From positions 1 through 64,000 of the forward strand of contig NZ_JACHHD010000005.1 of the NCBI RefSeq assembly GCF_014202635.1: 64,000 nucleotides of DNA. Direction: 5' to 3'. Each line of letters starts with the position of its first letter. The first letter of the stretch is position 1. The stretch is from Faecalicoccus acidiformans. GTDB taxonomy: Bacteria > Bacillota_I > Bacilli_A > Erysipelotrichales > Erysipelotrichaceae. The notes beneath the pieces are model-generated. The model had not been told where the DNA came from. It saw only the letters and a program-made list of their open reading frames with translations, and did no database searches. The translations under genes and the position numbers were made by a program. This document shows positions 52,745 through 61,914 of the stretch, one piece after another.

Positions 52745-53851
52745 GTGAAAAGTACCCGATTAAAACTGATCATGTATTCCAGTGCAGATAAGGTCGATGG
52801 CCAAGGCGTTGGAAGTGCCTATGAAGAACAGGTGGCTTTGATCCGAGAAGGAGCGAGCGATTTATTTGACGTAAAAATCAATGATTGGACATCGAAACCA
52901 GATATCCAGCATTTTCATACAATTGACCCTACTTTTTTTGTAAAGATGCAGGATAAAAAGGCGGTCAATATTGCGTATTGTCACTTTTTACCTGAAACAG
53001 TGGATGAAAGTTTAAAGATTCCCAGTCCTTTTTTTAAGGTTTTTGCGAATTATTTGATCACATTTTATAAAACTGCGGACCGTTTGGTCGTTGTGAATCC
53101 TTGTTTTATTGATCCCTTGGTCGAATTAGGGATTCCTCGGGAAAATGTCTATTATATTCCTAACTATGTCTCCAAAGAGACTTTCTATCCAAAACCGGAA
53201 GCAGAAAACAGAGCGTATCGCGAAAAGCTGGGAATCGATCCTGATACCTTTGTCGTATTGGGGGCCGGACAAGTACAGACACGAAAAGGTGTTTTAGACT
53301 TTGTGAAAGTCGCAGAAGCTATGCCGGATGTTACTTTTGTATGGGCCGGAGGCTTTTCTTTTGGGGTCATTACGGAAGGGTATGATGAGTTATCAAAGAT
53401 CCAGAAAAACCCTCCAAAAAATGTCCATTTTTTAGGCATTGTTCCCCGGGAAGAAATGGTCAATCTTTATAATGCCGCAAATGTCCTTTTCGTGCCAAGT
53501 TACAATGAACTGTTTCCCATGACGATTTTGGAAGCCGTCAATGTGCATGTACCCTTGGTGCTTCGCGATTTAGATCTATATAAAGATATTTTATTCGGGC
53601 ATCACATGAGTGCCGGTGATAATGAAGGATTTGTCGCCTGTATTCAAAGCCTTAGGGAAAATCCGGATATTTATGAAAAATATCAGAGGGAATCGCTGAT
53701 TCTCAGTGAGTTCTATTCAAAGGAACATGTGCTGCAAATGTGGCGCGAATTTTACTTGAGTGCTTACGGAGAAAAACAATATGAGCTTAGAAAGGATAAG
53801 AATACTTCTAAGAAAAAGAAGCCGAAAAAACATAAGACAAAACGATCATGA
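52745..53851 (+). CDS. Family 4 glycosyltransferase, probable second glycolipid sugar transferase (CpoA/alDGS-like)
   Basis: About 368 residues from GTG 52745 (AGAGAGG upstream, TATAAT 26 nt before). GT-B fold: the first half contains KLIMYSSADKVDGQGVGSAY, IQHFHTIDPTFF and the YIPNYVSKETFYP linker; the second has VLGAGQVQTRKGVLDFVK, VHFLGIVPREEMVNLYNAA and the EX7E-type nucleotide-sugar site YNELFPMTILEAVNVHVPLV. The tail is very Lys-rich (KKKKPKKHKTKR), suiting a peripheral membrane enzyme. With the downstream flippase-like and Mgs-like genes it probably makes diglycosyl-diacylglycerol, a lipoteichoic acid anchor and membrane glycolipid. Overlaps the next gene by 4 nt. Confidence 0.85.
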   Translation: MKSTRLKLIMYSSADKVDGQGVGSAYEEQVALIREGASDLFDVKINDWTSKPDIQHFHTIDPTFFVKMQDKKAVNIAYCHFLPETVDESLKIPSPFFKVFANYLITFYKTADRLVVVNPCFIDPLVELGIPRENVYYIPNYVSKETFYPKPEAENRAYREKLGIDPDTFVVLGAGQVQTRKGVLDFVKVAEAMPDVTFVWAGGFSFGVITEGYDELSKIQKNPPKNVHFLGIVPREEMVNLYNAANVLFVPSYNELFPMTILEAVNVHVPLVLRDLDLYKDILFGHHMSAGDNEGFVACIQSLRENPDIYEKYQRESLILSEFYSKEHVLQMWREFYLSAYGEKQYELRKDKNTSKKKKPKKHKTKRS

Positions 53852-54897
53852 AAAAGAGTAAATATATATTGAATATAGCGGTCATCTTTTTGTTGACGGT
53901 CGGCGTACTTTGGTTCGCCTTAAAAGATAATTATAAAGAGGTCCTTTCAGCGATTGCCCAGATTCGGCCGTTTTCTTTGATTCTGATTCTGTGCTGGGGT
54001 GTTCTATATACGGTTGTCTGGGGCTTTGTCTATTTTATTTTAGGGCGAAAATATGTTCCGAAGTATTCTATCGGCCAAGGAGTCCTTGTTGCGTTTGTCG
54101 GCACCTTTTTTGCGGGGATAACACCAAGCAGCACAGGAGGTCAATTTGCTCAAGCGTATATCATGAAAAAACAAGGCATGCGTGTAAGCGATGCAGCCAG
54201 CTTGTTGTGGGCGGATTTTATTATCTATCAGACTACGATGATGATCTATGTCACAATTTTGTTTGTTTTGCGTTTTGGTTACTATCAGGCTCAGTCAGGA
54301 TGGTTCAATATCATCTTGTTGGGCTATGTAGTCAATGCGGTCGTGATCTTGGCTTTGTATACGATGGCATTGTTTCCAAAAATCTATATTCGATTGGCTG
54401 GCTTTTTGGCAAAAATCTTAGGAAAACTTCACATATTAAAAAATCCGGAGAAAACCAAAGATTCCTGGAATCTGCAGATGACTTCTTTCACAAAAGAGAT
54501 CAAGAATCTTTCTACAGATATCAAACGGATCATTTTATGTGCTCTGGTCAACACGGTGCGTTTGACATTACTTTTTTCCTTGCCGTTCTTAGTGGGATTG
54601 GCTTTGCATATTCCGTTAGAGTGGCCGCAGATGCTGGATGTCATCGCATTGAGCAGCTTTGTGACCATGGCGAACAGCTTTATTCCTATTCCAGGGGCCA
54701 GCGGCGGAACAGAAGTTGTATTTAACTTATTGTTTAGTTCAATGATGGGAACTTTAACCAGTGCCGTGATGATCTTGTGGCGGTTTTCGACCTATCATAT
54801 CGTATTGCTGATTGGCGGGATCTGTTTTATGGTTGCCAAAAATCTTTATGAACGCAGGGATACCATGGCGAAAGAAGATTCGATCCAAGTGGAATAG
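53848..54897 (+). CDS. UPF0104/YbhN-like (LPG synthase transmembrane type) membrane protein
   Basis: 349 residues with about eight membrane segments of the lysylphosphatidylglycerol-synthase TM family: FVGTFFAGITPSSTGGQFAQAY (the conserved PsstGGq motif), LLWADFIIYQTTMM, and near the C-terminus FVTMANSFIPIPGASGGTEV. The soluble aminoacyl-transferase domain of MprF is missing, so this is the flippase-type stand-alone half. Between two glycolipid glycosyltransferase genes it may flip or organise the glycolipid product. Confidence 0.88.
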   Translation: MKKSKYILNIAVIFLLTVGVLWFALKDNYKEVLSAIAQIRPFSLILILCWGVLYTVVWGFVYFILGRKYVPKYSIGQGVLVAFVGTFFAGITPSSTGGQFAQAYIMKKQGMRVSDAASLLWADFIIYQTTMMIYVTILFVLRFGYYQAQSGWFNIILLGYVVNAVVILALYTMALFPKIYIRLAGFLAKILGKLHILKNPEKTKDSWNLQMTSFTKEIKNLSTDIKRIILCALVNTVRLTLLFSLPFLVGLALHIPLEWPQMLDVIALSSFVTMANSFIPIPGASGGTEVVFNLLFSSMMGTLTSAVMILWRFSTYHIVLLIGGICFMVAKNLYERRDTMAKEDSIQVE

Positions 54898-54909
54898 GGA
54901 GGAGATTCT

Positions 54910-56871
54910 ATGCGTATAGGTTTATTTACAGATGCATACTTACCAGATATCAATGGGGTCGTCAGCAGTGTGGCGACCCTAAAAGGGGCTTTAGAGGAAC
55001 AAGGACATACAGTTTATGTGATTTCTAACCATAAAGGCTCTAATATTGAAATGAAAGACAATATCTTACGGTTAGGTGGTCTGGAATTAAAAAAGTTTTA
55101 TGGGTATAAAATGTCCAGTCCTATTCAGATTCGTGCCGAAAAGATCGTGCGCGAGATGAACTTGGATGTGATCCATGTACAGACGGAAGCCGGGGTCGGA
55201 ATCTTTGCCCGCCAAATGGCCAGACAATTACACATTCCTTTAGTGTATACTTACCATACGATGTATGAAGATTATACGCATTATGTTAATCCTCTGGATT
55301 TTGAAACCGTAGAAAGAATGGGGCGTCTGGCGATTCGCTCTTTGTCCAAGATTTTGGGGAACCACGCGCAAGCAGTGATTGCTCCCAGCGAAAAAACAAA
55401 ACAAGCCTTGCTCCAATATGGAGTTACAACACCCATTTATATCGTGCCAACCGGCTTGGATCTTTCTTTGTTTGATAAAAATCATCTGGATCCTGAAAAA
55501 ATTGCACAAATTCGTTCTTCGCTCAATCTTTCCGATCAGGATCATGTCATTGTTTTTGTCGGACGTATTGCGAAAGAAAAGACGATCGATATGCCCATTC
55601 GAGCTGTTTCGAAAAGCCAGGACCCGCATCTCCATTTAGTGATCGTAGGAGGCGGAACCGATGAAGCTTATTATCAGATGGTGGCTAAAGAATACCATGT
55701 CGAAGACCGCGTCCATTTTTTAGGACGTCGTCCGAAAGAAGACATTCCCTATTATTATGCCGCTTTTGATGCGTTTGTTTCCGCTTCTTTGAGCGAGACC
55801 CAAGGGATGACCTATCTCGAGGCATTGGCGACGGGGCTTCCTATTTTTGGGCGTCGAGATGAAGTTTTAGAGGGCTTGTTAGAGGAAGGACAAAGCGGCT
55901 TTTATTTTGATGATGAAGAGGAGCTGGTCAAAAAATGGGAGCTTTTTTTCTCGCTTTCAGATTCGAAACGAGAAGAAATGCGGGAAATATGCATATCGAA
56001 GACCAAACCGTATTCAACAAAAATGTTTGCTTCCAAAGCTTTGGCAGTCTATGCGCAAGCTATCGATGATTATCATCAAAGTTTCACAGTCGAAAAAGTC
56101 AAGATCCTGGGCGACTTTGTGAAGCTGGTCTTAAAACGGGATTGCGATGAAGAACCTGTCAATTTACAGATCCCGATGGATGATTATTTTGATTTGCGGA
56201 TCGGGCTCAAAACCAATCTGGATGCCTATGTCGTAGAAGATTACTTGGCGATGCAGAATTATTATCAAGCTTATATACAGATCAAAAAGAAAGTGTTAAG
56301 CAAAGATCATACGGCATATCAAGTTCGTGAGATGGCGCATAAGAAATATGATTTGTCTTTGGAGGAAGCAAGCACGCTTGTTGAAGAATTTCAGGAACGA
56401 GGATGGATCAATGACCGTCAGTATGCCTTAGATAAAGCCTTGATATGGGCGGATTACGGATATGGCAAGCGTAAGATCGAAGCTAAACTTAGAGAAGATG
56501 GCATTGCGTCAGAGTGGATCGAACAAGCTTGCGACCAATTGGACAGCGAAGAAGAATTGCATGCTGCAATAAAGAGCGCGCAGCATTTCAAAGCTACCTT
56601 AAAAGAACAAAGTGAGCGATTGAAACGTCAGACGATCATCAAAAAATTGATATCCAAAGGTTTTTCGGTCGAAGTTGCTAAAGAGGCCGGGAATACGGTT
56701 GAACTGGAAGAAGACGATGAACAAGCTCTGCAGCGTAGTCTTAAAAAAGCACACCGCCTTTACGCTTCTTTAGAAGAGCCCAAACGGACTGAAAAGATTC
56801 GTATGTATTGTTTAAGAAAAGGATTTTCCATATCGGAAATTGATGAAGTATTAGAAAGAGAGTCAATATGA
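54910..56871 (+). CDS. Mgs-like diacylglycerol glucosyltransferase fused to a RecX domain
   Basis: 653 residues in one uninterrupted frame; AGGGAGGAG precedes the ATG. Residues 1 to about 385 are a GT-B glycosyltransferase close to 1,2-diacylglycerol 3-alpha-glucosyltransferase: MRIGLFTDAYLPDINGVVSS, YTYHTMYEDYTHYV, VFVGRIAKEKTI and the EX7E motif SETQGMTYLEALATGLP (Glu 296 and 304). From about 395 to the end it is RecX-like: a beta region with LKRDCDEEPVNLQIPMDDY, then three-helix repeats with FQERGWINDRQYALDKALIW, GYGKRKIEAKLREDGI, KKLISKGFS and IRMYCLRKGFSISEIDEV. RecX normally modulates RecA filaments and is a separate gene. A functional link is not obvious. The last 4 nt overlap yhaM. 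Confidence 0.88.
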   Translation: MRIGLFTDAYLPDINGVVSSVATLKGALEEQGHTVYVISNHKGSNIEMKDNILRLGGLELKKFYGYKMSSPIQIRAEKIVREMNLDVIHVQTEAGVGIFARQMARQLHIPLVYTYHTMYEDYTHYVNPLDFETVERMGRLAIRSLSKILGNHAQAVIAPSEKTKQALLQYGVTTPIYIVPTGLDLSLFDKNHLDPEKIAQIRSSLNLSDQDHVIVFVGRIAKEKTIDMPIRAVSKSQDPHLHLVIVGGGTDEAYYQMVAKEYHVEDRVHFLGRRPKEDIPYYYAAFDAFVSASLSETQGMTYLEALATGLPIFGRRDEVLEGLLEEGQSGFYFDDEEELVKKWELFFSLSDSKREEMREICISKTKPYSTKMFASKALAVYAQAIDDYHQSFTVEKVKILGDFVKLVLKRDCDEEPVNLQIPMDDYFDLRIGLKTNLDAYVVEDYLAMQNYYQAYIQIKKKVLSKDHTAYQVREMAHKKYDLSLEEASTLVEEFQERGWINDRQYALDKALIWADYGYGKRKIEAKLREDGIASEWIEQACDQLDSEEELHAAIKSAQHFKATLKEQSERLKRQTIIKKLISKGFSVEVAKEAGNTVELEEDDEQALQRSLKKAHRLYASLEEPKRTEKIRMYCLRKGFSISEIDEVLERESI

Positions 56872-57797
56872 TCAAAGATATCGTACAGGAAGGACCTGTT
56901 ACAATCGAATGTTTGATTTCTCGCTGTGAGCGGGGAAAAACAGTAAAGAATACTCCGTATCTATCGTTAGCGTTAGAAGATGCTTCCGGGATATTGGATG
57001 CCAAGTTTTGGAATTTAACAGATCAAATGATTGCTCAATACCATACCGGCATGATCGTAGAAGCGCAGGGAGATATTTTATTTCATAAAAATGCGATGCA
57101 ACTGCGGGTGCGTAAACTGACACCGTTGGAAGGAAAGGATGTCAGTCAATATGTACAAAATGCTCCTATGACCAAAGCGCAAATGGAAGAAGAGATCATG
57201 GCGGCCATCTTGGAAATGAAAGATGGTGTGATTCAAAGAGTGGTCTTGAAAGTTTTGGAAGAAGTACAAGAAGATTTTTATACCTATCCGGCAGCAACGA
57301 GAAATCATCATAATTTTGTGGGTGGTTTGGCTTATCACACGTTGACCATGTTACGGATGGCTAAACATGTGCTTTGTGAATATCCATGGCTGGATGCTGA
57401 TTTGTTGATGGGAGGCGTAATCTTGCATGATATTGGTAAGATCAAGGAACTTTCTTCGATGATCTTGCCGGAATATACGACAGAGGGAAATTTGATCGGA
57501 CATATTTCAATCGGTACCCATGAAATTGAAAAAGCAGCCTGTGAATTGAAATGTGAAAAGACTGAAGAAGTGATGTTGTTGAAACATATGGTCCTTAGTC
57601 ATCATGGAAAGCAGGAATTTGGTTCGCCCGTATTGCCGATGATCCCGGAAGCGGAAGTTTTGTCGTTATTGGATAACTTGGATGCTCGTTTGGATATGAT
57701 GAAAAAGACGATCGAAACTACGCAGCCAGGACATTTTGGTCCCCGTGTTTTTGCTTTAGAGAATCGAATGATCTATCGAAAGAAGGATGCAGAATGA
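56868..57797 (+). CDS. yhaM: 3'-5' exoribonuclease YhaM
   Basis: 309 residues. An N-terminal OB-fold (about 10-90; CLISRCERGKTVKNTPYLSL, VEAQGDIL) is followed by an HD domain with NHHNFVGGLAYHTLTMLRMA (His), GGVILHDIGKIKEL (HD) and MVLSHHGKQEFGSP. It degrades RNA and DNA from the 3' end in Firmicutes. Tightly packed with the genes on both sides (4-nt overlaps). Confidence 0.93.
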   Translation: MIKDIVQEGPVTIECLISRCERGKTVKNTPYLSLALEDASGILDAKFWNLTDQMIAQYHTGMIVEAQGDILFHKNAMQLRVRKLTPLEGKDVSQYVQNAPMTKAQMEEEIMAAILEMKDGVIQRVVLKVLEEVQEDFYTYPAATRNHHNFVGGLAYHTLTMLRMAKHVLCEYPWLDADLLMGGVILHDIGKIKELSSMILPEYTTEGNLIGHISIGTHEIEKAACELKCEKTEEVMLLKHMVLSHHGKQEFGSPVLPMIPEAEVLSLLDNLDARLDMMKKTIETTQPGHFGPRVFALENRMIYRKKDAE

Positions 57798-59098
57798 AAA
57801 TTGGGTTTGTTTCGCTAGGATGTTGTAAAAATCTGGTCGATTCAGAAGAAATCATGGGGATGTTGCAAGCCAATGGTCATCAGATCGTCGCTGAGCCATC
57901 CCAAGCAGATGCGATCATCATCAATACATGCGGCTTTATAGAGCCGGCAAAAGAAGAGTCGATTGCCACGATTTTTGAAATGGCACAGTATAAGAAAAAG
58001 CATCTGAAAAAATTGATTGTTTGCGGATGCTTGGCTCAGCGGTATACGGATGCCCTGACGACTGAGATTCCTGAAATTGATGCGGTGATCCCGATTCGCG
58101 ACTATGGACAGTTTGCAAAGCGCCTCCAAAGTCTTTTAGGGGAAGGATTCACAAAAGAAATGGATCCCGATCAACGAGTCCTGTCTTCCATGCCCTATCG
58201 AGCTTATTTGAAAATCAGCGATGGATGCTCCAACCATTGTACCTATTGTGCGATTCCTTTGATTCGCGGAGATCAAGTCTCGAAAACGATGGAAGAAGTG
58301 CTTGTCGAAGCTAGACACCTGGTACAACTGGGAGTCAAAGAACTGACTTTGATTGCGCAAGATACGACTAAGTATGGCCTGGACAATTATGGATCTTTAA
58401 AATTAGCCGATCTGATCCGAAAAGTGGATCAAATCGAAGGCTTGCATTGGGTCCGTATCTTATATATGTATCCGGATGAGATCGATGATGAGCTGTTGAC
58501 AGCGATGAAAGAATCATCGAAGGTTTTACCTTACTTTGATATTCCGATGCAGCATGCCAATGCCAGAATGTTAAGAGCCATGAATCGCCGTTCTACGAAA
58601 GAAGAGGTTCAAAAACTGGTTTCTAAAATTCGGAATATGTTTGAAGAACCGACCTTAAGAACGACGATGATCGTGGGATTTCCTTCTGAGACAGAAGAAG
58701 AATTTGAAGAGTTAGTAGATTTTATACAAGAGATTCAATGGGATCGCATGGGTGCCTTCACGTATTCAAAAGAAGAAGATACTCCTGCTTATGATCTGCC
58801 GGATTCGATCGAACCGCAGGTTGCGCAAAGACGTCTGGAACGTCTGATGCAGATTCAGGAAGAAATCTCTTCGCAAAAAAACAAACAGAAAATCGGCCAG
58901 GTCTTGGAAGTGCTGGTGGAAGAAAAAGAAGCGTTGCGCAATCGCTATCGCGGAAGATCCAAAGCGGACGCTCCAGATGAAGTGGATGGTCAGGTCATTT
59001 TTACGAGTGAAAAAGATTTAGAAATCGGTTCGTTTGTCTTAGTTCAGATCACAGAAGCAAAGACTTTTGATTTGATGGGAATATGTCTAGAATCATAG
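57794..59098 (+). CDS. rimO: Ribosomal protein S12 methylthiotransferase RimO
   Basis: 434 residues. UPF0004 domain with SLGCCKNLVDSE, INTCGFIEPA and VCGCLAQRY providing three Cys for the auxiliary Fe-S cluster; radical-SAM loop SDGCSNHCTYCAIPLIRG (CxxxCxxC); C-terminal TRAM domain (about 370-434). It methylthiolates Asp88/89 of ribosomal protein S12. The MPYRAYLKISDGC context separates it from MiaB. Confidence 0.94.
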   Translation: MKIGFVSLGCCKNLVDSEEIMGMLQANGHQIVAEPSQADAIIINTCGFIEPAKEESIATIFEMAQYKKKHLKKLIVCGCLAQRYTDALTTEIPEIDAVIPIRDYGQFAKRLQSLLGEGFTKEMDPDQRVLSSMPYRAYLKISDGCSNHCTYCAIPLIRGDQVSKTMEEVLVEARHLVQLGVKELTLIAQDTTKYGLDNYGSLKLADLIRKVDQIEGLHWVRILYMYPDEIDDELLTAMKESSKVLPYFDIPMQHANARMLRAMNRRSTKEEVQKLVSKIRNMFEEPTLRTTMIVGFPSETEEEFEELVDFIQEIQWDRMGAFTYSKEEDTPAYDLPDSIEPQVAQRRLERLMQIQEEISSQKNKQKIGQVLEVLVEEKEALRNRYRGRSKADAPDEVDGQVIFTSEKDLEIGSFVLVQITEAKTFDLMGICLES

Positions 59099-59562
59099 GC
59101 TTTGATCCTATCGTCCATGGCAATGACCGAATCTTGATCTTAGGTTCTATGCCTAGTGTAGAAAGCTTGCATCAGGATTTTTACTATGCGAATAAAACGA
59201 ATCGGTTTTGGCCGATGTTGTCAAAAATCTATGGGGTTGAGACGGATACCCGAATGCAGCGATTGGCTTTGTTGAAAAAAGAGAAAATTGCGTTGTGGGA
59301 TGTTTGTCATTCTTGTGTTCGGCCAGGCAGTGCAGATTCGGCTATTCGGGATGTTCGCCTTAATCCTATTCAAGAGGTGCTGGAAACCAATTCCAGCATT
59401 CAAAAAATACTGTGCAACGGAAAAACAAGCGAGAGGTTGTTGAAATCATTAGATCTTTTTGTTCCTGTCGTTAGTTGCCCTTCTACTTCGGCGGCCAATG
59501 CACGATGGCGTTTAGAAGATCTGGTTGAGATCTATAGAAAGGAATTATTAGAAAATGGATAA
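59083..59562 (+). CDS. DNA-deoxyinosine glycosylase (UDG superfamily)
   Basis: 159 residues of the UDG superfamily: ILILGSMPSVESLHQDFYYA (motif A-like GSMPS), then NRFWPMLSKIYGV, IALWDVCHSCVRPGSADSAI and the motif B-like SCPSTSAANARW. This arrangement is annotated as hypoxanthine/uracil-DNA glycosylase of the small family. It would act in base excision repair beside ung and dut. Overlaps rimO by 16 nt and dut by 8 nt. Confidence 0.85.
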   Translation: MSRIIGFDPIVHGNDRILILGSMPSVESLHQDFYYANKTNRFWPMLSKIYGVETDTRMQRLALLKKEKIALWDVCHSCVRPGSADSAIRDVRLNPIQEVLETNSSIQKILCNGKTSERLLKSLDLFVPVVSCPSTSAANARWRLEDLVEIYRKELLENG

Positions 59563-60055
59563 ATTATTTTGGGCAAAAGTCAAAGAAGATGCCATTATTC
59601 CTACCAAGAGAGAGGAAGATGCAGGATATGATCTGTATCCTTGTTTTGAAGAGGACTATCTTCGAATCGATCCCTTGACAACGAAACTCGTTCCTTTGGG
59701 AGTTGCCAGCGCATTTGATTCTCGCTATGTCATGTTTTTAAAAGAAAGAGGGTCTTCTGGAACGAAAGGATTGGCGCAGCGAAGCGGAGTGATCGATTCT
59801 GGATACAGGGGAGAATATATGGCCCCAATTACAAATGTGAATGACAAACCAATCTTTATTGTGAAACAGGAAGCCTTAAAGTCATGGTCGCAACAAGAAA
59901 AAGAGAATTGTTTGATCTATCCTTATGAGAAAGCGATCTGCCAAGGAGTTTTGTTGGTGATGCCGCAGCTCGAAAGTGAAGAGATTTCTTACGAAAAATT
60001 GCAGGAAATCGCATCTTTGCGAAAGACGGGGAAGCTAGGGAGTTCAGGAAAATAG
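59555..60055 (+). CDS. dut: dUTP diphosphatase-like protein
   Basis: 166 residues. Motif 1 EDAGYDLYPCFEED, motif 2 LKERGSSGTKGLAQRSG, motif 3 GVIDSGYRGEYMAPITN, motif 4 near VLLVMPQLESEE, and a C-terminal RKTGKLGSSGK in place of the usual RGxGGFGSTG. It keeps dUTP out of DNA and supplies dUMP. The altered motif 5 (Leu for Phe) and the longer 110-130 insertion suggest the group sometimes called dUTPase-related. Located next to a DNA glycosylase gene, forming a uracil-avoidance pair. Confidence 0.85.
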   Translation: MDKLFWAKVKEDAIIPTKREEDAGYDLYPCFEEDYLRIDPLTTKLVPLGVASAFDSRYVMFLKERGSSGTKGLAQRSGVIDSGYRGEYMAPITNVNDKPIFIVKQEALKSWSQQEKENCLIYPYEKAICQGVLLVMPQLESEEISYEKLQEIASLRKTGKLGSSGK

Positions 60056-60080
60056 AAAAATGTAAAAACAGGGTTAAAAT

Positions 60081-60098
60081 TTCGTAATAAGTTCGTAA
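60081..60098 (+). promoter_or_regulatory. Candidate Pho box (11-bp direct repeat)
   Basis: TTCGTAA at 60081-60087 and again at 60092-60098, an exact 11-bp period as in PhoB/PhoP sites. It ends 9 bp before the -35 (TTGCAA 60108-60113) of the promoter TTGCAA-N17-TATTAT that reads into the phosphate transporter gene. Confidence 0.5.
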
Positions 60099-60168
60099 AA
60101 TATGTGCTTGCAATCCATAGCTCTGCCTTTTATTATGTAAGAGTAGATTGCATTAAAGGAGAAGAGTT

Positions 60169-61830
60169 ATGGATCTATCACTATTATTGGGACTATTAGG
60201 GGGCTTGGCCCTGTTTTTGTATGGCATGCAAATGATGTCTGATGGTCTGGAAAAAGCGGCTGGTGACCGGTTGAAGCAGATTTTGGAAAAATTGACATCC
60301 AATCGCTTTTTAGGTGTTGCCGTAGGGGCTATCATTACTGCGATTATTCAGTCAAGCAGTGCGACTACGGTCATGGTTGTCGGGTTTGTCAATGCTCGGT
60401 TGATGACGCTTCAGCAGGCTGTGTGGATCATCATGGGTGCCAATATCGGAACAACGATCACAGGGCAGCTGGTTGCCTTGAATGTAAGTGAAATTGCCCC
60501 GCTGATTGCTTTTGCCGGGGTAGTACTGATTGTTTTCTTAAAAAATCCAAAGTTGAATTATTTTGGATTGATCATCGCCGGTTTAGGGGTTTTGTTCATT
60601 GGTATGGATATGATGTCCACAGCCATGGAACCATTGCGTGAATCGCAGACCTTTATTTCATTGATCACAAATTTCTCCAACCCGGTGATCGGAATCTTGG
60701 TCGGAGCTGTATTTACCGCTATTATTCAGAGTTCTTCTGCGTCGGTGGGTATCTTGCAGGCGTTGGCGCGCAGCGGTTTGATTGGTTTGGATGGAGCCGT
60801 TTTTGTCTTGTTTGGACAAAATATCGGTACTTGCATCACTGCCGTTTTGGCATCGATCGGTACCAGCCGCGAAGCAAAACAAACGACAGTGATTCACTTG
60901 AGCTTTAATATCATCGGTACGATCATCTTTACAACAGTATGTCTTTTGACTCCGTTGACAGCCGTTGTTTCCGCGTGGTCGCCGGATAATGCAGCTCAGC
61001 AAATTGCCAACATGCATACGTTGTTCAATGTCGTTACAACGATTCTCTTGTTGCCGTTTGGTACATATCTGGCAGCCTTTGCCCAGAAGGTATTGCCGTC
61101 GGAACCGATGCAAGCCGATTCTGAAGGATTGATGTACTTGCAGCCTCTGCCAAAGAGCAATAAGATCATTGGTCTTTCTGCCATTAATATTCAGCAGGTC
61201 AATGATGAAGTAATGCGTATGATGAAGTTGGCTTATACCAATGTCAGTGATTCTTTTGATCAGCTGATCCACTATAAAGAAGAGCGTTCTGAACAAATTG
61301 AAAAGCGTGAAAAAACAGTCAATTTCTTGAATCGGGCAATTTCAAAATATATTTCAGATGCTTTCGGTTATGCGAGCATGAATATCGAAACTTCTCAAGC
61401 CTTGACCGCCTATTACACGATGCTGGTTGATCTGGAGAGAATCTCTGATTATGCGATCAATATGGATCGTCAGGCTGTGATCGTCAATAAAGAGAACATG
61501 AGCGATAACGAAAAACGGATCCTGAAAAAGATGAAAAAACGGACTTTCAAGATGTACGATTACATTTTCAATTTGGAAAAGGCCAATGCCTACAACAACG
61601 AGATCGATGAGAATACTCAAGAATGGAGAAATGTTCAGATCCAAGGTTTGAAGGACAAGAGCATTTCCAGTGAATTAGGAATCGCATTCTCAAGAATCTT
61701 GACAGATTATGACCGTATCAATGATCACGCTCTGAATCTGGCAGAAGAGATCGACAAGATCGATGACAGCTTACATGAAACTATGCTAGATGATGATCTT
61801 GTAGCACCTTATATCAATCAAAAAGCATGA
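60169..61830 (+). CDS. Na+/phosphate cotransporter, NptA type with PhoU-like domain
   Basis: 553 residues. Two repeated Na/Pi motifs IITAIIQSSSATTVMVVGFV and FTAIIQSSSASVGILQALA, each QSSSA within a membrane half, and about eight to nine membrane segments to residue 310. A PhoU-like cytosolic helical domain follows (about 340-545; NFLNRAISKYISDAF). It imports phosphate with sodium. AAGGAG is 5-6 nt upstream. The direct repeat at 60081 suggests phosphate-responsive control. Confidence 0.92.
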   Translation: MDLSLLLGLLGGLALFLYGMQMMSDGLEKAAGDRLKQILEKLTSNRFLGVAVGAIITAIIQSSSATTVMVVGFVNARLMTLQQAVWIIMGANIGTTITGQLVALNVSEIAPLIAFAGVVLIVFLKNPKLNYFGLIIAGLGVLFIGMDMMSTAMEPLRESQTFISLITNFSNPVIGILVGAVFTAIIQSSSASVGILQALARSGLIGLDGAVFVLFGQNIGTCITAVLASIGTSREAKQTTVIHLSFNIIGTIIFTTVCLLTPLTAVVSAWSPDNAAQQIANMHTLFNVVTTILLLPFGTYLAAFAQKVLPSEPMQADSEGLMYLQPLPKSNKIIGLSAINIQQVNDEVMRMMKLAYTNVSDSFDQLIHYKEERSEQIEKREKTVNFLNRAISKYISDAFGYASMNIETSQALTAYYTMLVDLERISDYAINMDRQAVIVNKENMSDNEKRILKKMKKRTFKMYDYIFNLEKANAYNNEIDENTQEWRNVQIQGLKDKSISSELGIAFSRILTDYDRINDHALNLAEEIDKIDDSLHETMLDDDLVAPYINQKA

Positions 61831-61856
61831 GACCGTACCCAAAACGGTCTTTTCTT
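61830..61856 (+). terminator. Terminator after the Na/Pi cotransporter
   Basis: AGACCGT / ACGGTCT stem followed by TTTCTT. Confidence 0.75.
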
Positions 61857-61914
61857 CTGTGCATTCAAAAGAGGGCTGTGGTAGAATAGACGTATTGAAA
61901 ATGAAGGTGATGTT

